Part shown: in pieces, positions 30,996-35,910 of the stretch
How positions within the stretch are numbered: position 1 is the stretch's first letter
Layout of the letters: every line of letters starts with the position of its first letter
NCBI GenBank assembly: GCA_023663525.1
Contig: JAMPHF010000001.1
Span: forward strand, 580,915-616,824
Direction: 5' to 3'
Length of the DNA stretch: 35,910 nucleotides
Origin: Bacteroides sp.
Lineage (GTDB): Bacteria; Bacteroidota; Bacteroidia; Bacteroidales; Muribaculaceae
Notes under the pieces: model-generated
Told to the model about the DNA's origin: nothing
Databases searched by the model: none
Seen by the model: only the letters and a program-made list of their open reading frames with translations
Made by a program: the position numbers and the translations under genes

Positions 30996-32284
30996 AACCT
31001 CGCAACGAATACCAACGGCGCATAGTCAACCTCTCGGCCAAGTTGCCGGGATTGACTACCGCGCAGGAGAAGTGGGGAGCCGACCATTGCTTTGGCGATG
31101 TAATCTATCGCACAGGCCGGAGTAAGGGGTGGTGTACTCACTGCGGAAATTCTCTCCGTGTCGCTGACTACGGAACGGAAAAGCAGGTTTGCCCTCATTG
31201 CGGAGCGGAGTTGGCTATCAAGGACTCCAAATGTCGAGTGTTCCGTAGTAAAAGTTATCTGACGCTCCTAACCACAATCTCGGGCTCCCAGGTATGCAGG
31301 CACTTCTTCGGGGAGAAATACATCAAGAGAGGGTGTCAAGCCGAATATGAGTGGCTTGATTGTGTGCAGAATTGGATTGATGAAGACGGCAAGGAAACAA
31401 TCATTGCTCGTAATTCCATGCCATCCACGATGTACTATGACGTGTGGGATTGGAACTCTGAATTGTCTATCAAGAACCGATACAGCCTCTATGGAAGCCA
31501 TCAGTGCCAATACGATATTGATGGTTGGGTATATCCGCGTGTGTCGCTGATACCTCAACTAAAGCGTAATGGCTTTGACCGCACAAAACTTGACAGGCTC
31601 CCGATAGTCAATCAGCTTATGACGATGTTGCTTACTGACCCCGAGGCTGAATTGCTGATGAAGTGGAAGCAGTATGACTTACTGAATCACAAATGGCGTA
31701 AGAGCCTCACTCTTGGCCCGACAATGGAAACTGTCAAAGTAGCAACACGTCATCACTACTTCCCAAACGATGCATCAATGTGGCTCGATCATATCGAACT
31801 ACTTCAGTTCTTCGGAAAGGACATCCACAATCCTCACTATATCTGTCCGCTTGACCTATCATCCGCGCACAACAGGTTAGTGGCCAAGAAAAGACTTATT
31901 GACGAGCGTGAAAAGTTGAAACGCAACATTGCTTCTGCCGCTCAGTGGGAAAGTCAGTACAGAGCCGACAAAGCGCCGTATCTCAGCATTGTGTTCGGAA
32001 ACGAAAATATCATCGTGACTGTCGTTCAGTCAGTGGCTGAAATGGTGGAGGAAGGGTCGGCTATGCACCATTGCGTATTTGCCAACGGCTACTACAAGAA
32101 AGCGGATTCTCTTATCCTCACGGCCAAAGACAAGGACGGACATAGGATTGAAACCATTGAGGTGTCTTTGAAGACGTTTGAGGTAGTTCAGTCCAGAGGA
32201 AAACTGAATCAGAACAGCGAATGGCACGATGAGATTGTGAACCTCGTGAAGTCCAATATTGACCTCATCAGAAAGGCAGCCTAA
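30992..32284 (+). CDS. PcfJ-like protein with zinc knuckles
   Basis: A 430-residue PcfJ-family protein. Two CxxC pairs near the N-terminus (WCTHCG about residue 46 and VCPHCG about 67) form a zinc ribbon. The C-terminal domain includes the family's characteristic MHHCVFANGYYKKADSLILT and the strand ETIEVSLKTFEVVQSRGKLN. PcfJ-like proteins occur on conjugative plasmids and in phages of Firmicutes and Bacteroidota; their function is not established. It is the last gene of the promoter B block; promoter C follows 28 bases later. Confidence 0.8.
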   Translation: MKPRNEYQRRIVNLSAKLPGLTTAQEKWGADHCFGDVIYRTGRSKGWCTHCGNSLRVADYGTEKQVCPHCGAELAIKDSKCRVFRSKSYLTLLTTISGSQVCRHFFGEKYIKRGCQAEYEWLDCVQNWIDEDGKETIIARNSMPSTMYYDVWDWNSELSIKNRYSLYGSHQCQYDIDGWVYPRVSLIPQLKRNGFDRTKLDRLPIVNQLMTMLLTDPEAELLMKWKQYDLLNHKWRKSLTLGPTMETVKVATRHHYFPNDASMWLDHIELLQFFGKDIHNPHYICPLDLSSAHNRLVAKKRLIDEREKLKRNIASAAQWESQYRADKAPYLSIVFGNENIIVTVVQSVAEMVEEGSAMHHCVFANGYYKKADSLILTAKDKDGHRIETIEVSLKTFEVVQSRGKLNQNSEWHDEIVNLVKSNIDLIRKAA

Positions 32285-32312
32285 AATATTTTGATAAAAT
32301 ATATCGTAAATA

Positions 32313-32344
32313 TTTGTAGGTTTGATTATATTTTTATAACTTTG
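32313..32344 (+). promoter_or_regulatory. Element promoter C
   Basis: TTTG (32313-32316), 20-base spacer, TAACTTTG (32337-32344). The first 18 bases differ from promoters A and B at one position (GTAGGTTTG for GTAGGATTG). Confidence 0.85.
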
Positions 32345-32376
32345 TAGTGCAAATAAGAACCTCAAAATCAAAGACA

Positions 32377-32778
32377 ATGCAGAGAGATATTAAATTTCGC
32401 GGAGCGGATATAGACAGTGGCGAGTGGGTATATGGCTCACTTGTCGTTTGGCCTGACTTGGATATGAGTATTCTATTCCCAGCACAAGGGGGCGATAGGA
32501 AACAGAGCGCGACCGAAATGGAAGATCGCTATATCGTTCCCGGGGCAGAAGGTCAGTTCACAGGATTGTATGACCGCAACGGCAAGGAAATCTATGAGGG
32601 TGATATTGTAGACTTCGGCTTCGGACCAAGAGAGAAGGTAATCTTCAAGGACGGCCGTTTCGCCGTAGTGAGCAAAGAAAAGCCAGATGTTCATACAGCG
32701 CTATCCGTGTTTGCCTGTGTACGCAACAATAGGGTAACGGTTGTCGGCAGTGAATATCAAGAACCCGAACTATTCTGA
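32377..32778 (+). CDS. YopX-family phage protein
   Basis: A 133-residue YopX protein, a family almost confined to phages and prophages. Hallmarks: the opening RDIKFRGADIDSGEWVYGSL, the central GQFTGLYDRNGKEIYEGDIV and the C-terminal beta strands (REKVIFKDGRFAVV). The ATG at 32377 is chosen since the earlier ATG at 32347 would lie at or before the expected transcript start and within the leader GCAAATAAG. Function unknown; it is strong evidence for a phage origin of the element. Confidence 0.88.
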   Translation: MQRDIKFRGADIDSGEWVYGSLVVWPDLDMSILFPAQGGDRKQSATEMEDRYIVPGAEGQFTGLYDRNGKEIYEGDIVDFGFGPREKVIFKDGRFAVVSKEKPDVHTALSVFACVRNNRVTVVGSEYQEPELF

Positions 32779-32780
32779 CT

Positions 32781-33155
32781 ATGGCTTACGATGAATTGAG
32801 AGCGATACATCACAGCATATTCGGCAGTCCCATACTCCGTGGCGATGTTGTGTCCGGCTACTTCCATTTGAAGCTGCTGAAGGCATATCGCAACTATGAC
32901 CGCAAGCAAAAGGAAGTGCTGATGGCGCAGCAAGAGACCATATCTGAATTGGAAGCCCAAGTAGAAACACTGCGGGAGGATAACCGCAGGTATGCAGAGA
33001 TTTTCAACTCAATCATCACAAATTGCCGTAGCGAAGATATTGTTTCAAGGCAGAGGTCGCAGATAGCAGGTCTGCTTAACAAAATCCAGCGACTGAAGGA
33101 GGCCAACGCCATATTGCGAGAACATCTTAAACAAGCCCAATCATCAGAATCTTAA
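32781..33155 (+). CDS. Coiled-coil protein, unknown function
   Basis: A 124-residue protein. Residues 45-75 and 95-120 form coiled-coil helices with heptad Leu/Ile (TISELEAQVETLREDNRRYA, QIAGLLNKIQRLKEANAILR). The N-terminal 30 residues are compact (IHHSIFGSPILRGDVVSGYF). It starts 2 bases after the YopX stop. No family recognised. Confidence 0.65.
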   Translation: MAYDELRAIHHSIFGSPILRGDVVSGYFHLKLLKAYRNYDRKQKEVLMAQQETISELEAQVETLREDNRRYAEIFNSIITNCRSEDIVSRQRSQIAGLLNKIQRLKEANAILREHLKQAQSSES

Positions 33156-33168
33156 ATCCCGACATTAA

Positions 33169-34011
33169 ATGGATAATTTGACAATGACAAAAGTCCAACG
33201 GAAGCGGTTTGCGGAGCTGATGAAAAATGACCTCGGTAATCTGATAGGCGGCCAACCGCTGTCGGGTCTGACGGTAGGCCAGCCATTAGGCGCACCTGCG
33301 ATGCCGGCTCCCAGGTCAATGGAAGAATTGCTCACCCGAATGGAGGAAACACAAAAGCGCAGAGAAGAAGTGAAAAAGGCAATGTCGCTCCGACAGATTG
33401 AAAAGACTTTTAGCCGGGAGCAGCTGTTCCGTTTCTCCTACGTTCCATTCGTCATCGCTGAATTGGTATGGGATTATGCCGATACCGTGATAATCCAGGC
33501 AGAATTTCTCGGCAACCAACTTACAAGAAAACTATCCCGCGCCATACGGCAAGCGAGAGCCGAATTTGTTCGGGAACGACAGCCGTATGTAGATGAAGAT
33601 AGCCAGGAACGACAAATGGATAACGGCTATGTGTTTGAAGATGCAGTAAAACACATCACCGACCAGATGTTGATGAATATCAAGATTGACATCACGAAAG
33701 AATATCCCGAATTGGAGGAAAACTCTCGCGACCTGCTTATCGCCGTCTATCAATGCCATATACTGTCAAAGGCACTGCTCCTGTATATGTCAAGACAGAA
33801 GGCACAGGTAGAGAAAATGGTCGGTCACAAGATAGGCGATATACTCCCCAAGTCATATTACCGAATGGATATGCTCATCCCCGAATTTATCGGCGACAAA
33901 CCTCTCTCGCCGAAGTTTGAGGAATTGAAGAAACAGTATATCTCCACTTTCGCCACACAAATAGGGCTTATAGAACTAAATGATACATCAGAATCTGAAG
34001 CATGGACGTAA
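33169..34011 (+). CDS. Unknown phage protein, 280 residues
   Basis: A mostly helical protein with a Gly/Pro-rich N-terminal linker (GGQPLSGLTVGQPLGAPAMP) followed by a helical body from residue 50. No catalytic motif or membrane segment recognised. The stop overlaps the start of the ThyX-like gene by 10 bases, which places it in the same operon. Confidence 0.65.
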   Translation: MDNLTMTKVQRKRFAELMKNDLGNLIGGQPLSGLTVGQPLGAPAMPAPRSMEELLTRMEETQKRREEVKKAMSLRQIEKTFSREQLFRFSYVPFVIAELVWDYADTVIIQAEFLGNQLTRKLSRAIRQARAEFVRERQPYVDEDSQERQMDNGYVFEDAVKHITDQMLMNIKIDITKEYPELEENSRDLLIAVYQCHILSKALLLYMSRQKAQVEKMVGHKIGDILPKSYYRMDMLIPEFIGDKPLSPKFEELKKQYISTFATQIGLIELNDTSESEAWT

Positions 34012-34670
34012 TAGCAGAGAAAATAACCAACCTCGACCTATTGCACAGAGCAAATAGGTCTACCACCGGCCACGACAGCAGCATGAGCCTCGCAATGGCT
34101 TACCGTTTCGGCCACTCTCCAATCCGTACACAACTCTTTTGGGTGGAGTGTACCGACATTCCCCTCTTTGTTGCCTCGCAATTTGTCCGCAGCCACGTTG
34201 GAGTGCAGTTCTTTCAACGGAGTAAACGCCCGGACCGTGGAGGCGCGGATTTCGGCAAAGAATGTGAAGCACTCGCAGAGCGCGCAGGAACTATTTTCGC
34301 CACCGGCACCGACTTTGCGACAGAATATGAGCATAGAAGTGTGACGGCCGATAGTATTCGGTTGTTGCCTCGTGAGTTTGACCGCTACGCTCCGACCGAC
34401 CTCGCTTTCATCATCAACGCCGAAGCACTCATTAACCTCTCGCATAAACGGCTTTGCGGAAAGGCAAGCAAGGAAACGCGAGAGGTGTTCGCAATGATAA
34501 TGGAAGCCGTCAGCAAATGCGACCCCGACCTCGCCAAGCACTTCGTTGCGACTTGCGTGTTCCGTAATGGAATTTGCCCGGAGCCGCATTCTTGTAGGTG
34601 GGTAACCACCGAATTAGGCCGTAGCCGTCTCAAAGAATATCAAAAAACAATGAAATACAATCCGGAATGA
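34002..34670 (+). CDS. Divergent ThyX-like protein
   Basis: A 222-residue protein resembling flavin-dependent thymidylate synthase. FVASQFVRSHVGVQFFQRSK (residues 56-75) aligns with the ThyX signature RHRxxSxNExSxR, but only part is kept: R63-S-H65 replaces RHR and S74-K-R76 keeps the final S-x-R. The helix NAEALINLSHKRLCGKASKETREVF matches the later ThyX helix, and CVFRNGICPEPHSC near the C-terminus adds three cysteines. It may be an altered pyrimidine-modifying enzyme or an inactive relative; DUF1599 two genes on supports a nucleotide-metabolism role. Confidence 0.65.
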   Translation: MDVIAEKITNLDLLHRANRSTTGHDSSMSLAMAYRFGHSPIRTQLFWVECTDIPLFVASQFVRSHVGVQFFQRSKRPDRGGADFGKECEALAERAGTIFATGTDFATEYEHRSVTADSIRLLPREFDRYAPTDLAFIINAEALINLSHKRLCGKASKETREVFAMIMEAVSKCDPDLAKHFVATCVFRNGICPEPHSCRWVTTELGRSRLKEYQKTMKYNPE

Positions 34671-34897
34671 TAAAGGAAGCAACTTACTATGAAGTGTTCT
34701 GCGACCACTGCGGGGAACGGCTCAGTATTGACGGAACGACCGCGTGGGAATCACAGGAAGATGCCGAAGAAGCTTTGAACTACGCAGGTTGGCAAATGAT
34801 GCAGGACGAGAAAGTTTACTGCGAATCTTGCCTTGACAGCGATGAAGTAACCTATGGCGTTGACAGTATCGACACAAAAGACCTCTACGATGAATAA
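34667..34897 (+). CDS. Small zinc-ribbon protein
   Basis: A 76-residue acidic protein with two CxxC pairs (FCDHCG at about residues 11-16 and YCESCL at about 51-56), a four-cysteine zinc-binding site. ATGA overlap with the ThyX-like gene. It may be an adaptor for a protein or nucleic acid; function unknown. Confidence 0.7.
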   Translation: MIKEATYYEVFCDHCGERLSIDGTTAWESQEDAEEALNYAGWQMMQDEKVYCESCLDSDEVTYGVDSIDTKDLYDE

Positions 34898-35225
34898 ATC
34901 AGAACAATTCAGAAAAATCACGGCTGAAATGGCCGACCTCTACGAAAAGAAAAATGCTGACTACGGCGATTCATTCACCCAAAGTGTAGATGAGTTCGGA
35001 TTTGTTGCCGGACTTGTGCGCATGAGCGACAAATTCAACCGAGCAAAACGACTTCTCCTGGTCCAGCAGGGGCAATACATCAAAGACGAATCAGTCATGG
35101 ATACGCTGACTGACCTCGCCAACTATGCGATAATGTTGCGAATGGAGGTCGAGGCACGGCAATGCCGAGATGCAGCCGGAAATGTTGTTGCTCCACCATA
35201 TCAAGAAAAACGAATCACATTCTAA
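34890..35225 (+). CDS. DUF1599 (nucleotide modification associated) protein
   Basis: A 111-residue DUF1599 protein, all-alpha and related in pattern to NTP pyrophosphatase-like folds. Signatures: KKNADYGDSF, MSDKFNRAKRLLL and ESVMDTLTDLANYAIMLRME, with the conserved acidic and lysine residues in these helices. The family was named nucleotide modification associated domain 1 because it appears with phage base-modification enzymes. The ATG at 34890 matches the family start and overlaps the zinc-ribbon gene by 8 bases. Confidence 0.82.
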   Translation: MNKSEQFRKITAEMADLYEKKNADYGDSFTQSVDEFGFVAGLVRMSDKFNRAKRLLLVQQGQYIKDESVMDTLTDLANYAIMLRMEVEARQCRDAAGNVVAPPYQEKRITF

Positions 35226-35238
35226 TCAGATAAAGCAA

Positions 35239-35685
35239 ATGGCAAACTACATTGAAACAGCTCTCCGCTATGACAAAGTAACGGAGAATGGCCTTATCAA
35301 AAAGGTCAACGAGCGATTCCTTGTGGACGCGCTCTCGTTTACAGAGGCAGAAGCCCGAATCACGGAGGAAATGACACCCTACATCAGAGGCGAATACTCC
35401 GTGGCCGCAGTCAAGAAAACCAAGATTTCCGAAGTGTTCTTTCACGAAGGGAAGGACTACAACTATCTCGTCAAAGTGGCTTTCATCACCATTGACGAAA
35501 AGACCGCCGTGGAGAAGCGCACCGTCAGTCAAATCCTTGTCCAAGCCGACAACTTCAAGGAGGCATACGACAACTTCCTCAATGGAATGGAAGGCACTAT
35601 GGCCGACTATGAGATTATCTCAATCTCGGAAACGCCTATACAGGAAGTGTTCAAAGTAAAGCCCGCAACAGATGAGCAGGCGTAA
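35239..35685 (+). CDS. DUF4494 protein
   Basis: A 148-residue DUF4494-type protein found in Bacteroidota genomes and phages: WYETALR-like opening (here MANYIETALRYDKVTENGLI), VNERFLVDALSFTEAEARIT, the double-strand motif VAAVKKTKISEVFFHEGKDY and DNFKEAYDNFLNGM near the end. Biochemical role unknown. ATG 35239 gives the family start; the frame open from 35170 is an extension into the previous gene. Confidence 0.8.
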   Translation: MANYIETALRYDKVTENGLIKKVNERFLVDALSFTEAEARITEEMTPYIRGEYSVAAVKKTKISEVFFHEGKDYNYLVKVAFITIDEKTAVEKRTVSQILVQADNFKEAYDNFLNGMEGTMADYEIISISETPIQEVFKVKPATDEQA

Positions 35686-35884
35686 GTTCCGCGTAAAGAA
35701 TGGCGTGGCTTTTGAGGACGGCCACGTCTTTCCCTGCTACAAGGTGCAGATGCGCATCCTCGGTTTTCTGTGGATTACAATCAAAGAGTTTGTTGAGGAA
35801 TATCCCGAAATGCTCGGCGTCCATGTTTCTGCAAAGTGTGATGCCAATGATTTGCTCGTACAACCATCCGCGATGACATATTGA
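35672..35884 (+). CDS. Small phage protein, unknown function
   Basis: A 70-residue protein with a basic N-terminus (MSRRKFRVKNG) and a central aromatic/hydrophobic segment (VQMRILGFLWITIKEFVEEY). The start overlaps the DUF4494 gene by 14 bases. No family recognised. The last gene in the window. Confidence 0.55.
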   Translation: MSRRKFRVKNGVAFEDGHVFPCYKVQMRILGFLWITIKEFVEEYPEMLGVHVSAKCDANDLLVQPSAMTY

Positions 35885-35910
35885 ATTGAAATTGAAGGAG
35901 GGCTAACTTT
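35881..35910 (+). promoter_or_regulatory. Probable fourth element promoter, cut by the window edge
   Basis: TTG (35881-35883), 20-base spacer, TAACTTT (35904-35910) running into the edge; the next base would need to be G to complete TAACTTTG. The spacer does not repeat the GTAGG block of promoters A-C. Confidence 0.45.

Overview
The window reads as a Bacteroidales chromosome, most like a gut Muribaculaceae or related genus. The evidence is Bacteroidota-type promoters (TTTG about 20 bp before TAnnTTTG), the near absence of Shine-Dalgarno sites, a xerC-hpf pair, SPII lipoproteins, a type IX-like C-terminal sorting module and a secreted choloylglycine hydrolase-like enzyme. The first 19.5 kb is host backbone and the last 16.4 kb is the early region of an integrated element, most likely a temperate phage. 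Family names come from residue motifs read by eye; no database search was run.

Host part (1-19.5 kb). A secreted protein and two tiny membrane proteins (0.2-1.1 kb) precede a GlmU-like sugar-phosphate nucleotidyl/acetyltransferase, a class I aminotransferase and a ROK glucokinase. Next come, on the minus strand, a metallo-beta-lactamase-fold hydrolase, a lipoprotein, a prolyl oligopeptidase lipoprotein, a von Willebrand A protein, the hpf/xerC pair and a padR-pspC operon with a palindromic operator. Plus-strand genes then include the choloylglycine hydrolase-like enzyme, a mini sorting-domain protein, a diacylglycerol-kinase-family lipid kinase and ApbE, with a DJ-1/PfpI protein on the minus strand. 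A REPIN-like inverted pair lies at 6.7 kb. A possible structured RNA with two very small ORFs lies at 18.4-19.2 kb. An initiator tRNA-Met follows.

Junction (19.50-19.64 kb). A minus-strand tRNA-Ser(GGA) is present only as its 3' part, from the anticodon stem to the discriminator base. The sequence beyond is foreign and rich in repeats. This is the expected left attachment site of an element integrated in tRNA-Ser. The integrase and the restored tRNA should lie beyond the right edge.

Element part (19.6-35.9 kb). A leftward XRE repressor with a coiled-coil tail faces a rightward set of tightly packed, often overlapping genes: Sak4-like ATPase, PD-(D/E)XK nuclease, DUF3127-type ssDNA-binding protein, NinB-like protein, SF2 helicase, DNA methyltransferase, tandem-HTH regulator, VRR-NUC nuclease, replication initiator, then PcfM/PcfK/PcfJ-like proteins, YopX, a ThyX-like protein, a zinc-ribbon protein, DUF1599 and DUF4494 proteins. 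Three near-identical promoters (20.87, 29.63 and 32.31 kb) drive successive blocks, and a fourth may begin at the window edge. Together these look like a recombination/replication/nucleotide-metabolism module.

Two observations stand out. The replication initiator gene contains twelve GACCC(A/G)A-type iterons in four clusters of three, spaced exactly 11 bp within clusters and followed by a purine/A-rich tract: a lambda-like origin inside the initiator gene. The SF2 helicase is split at its Walker A motif by a 348-residue intein with two LAGLIDADG motifs and intact splice-junction residues.
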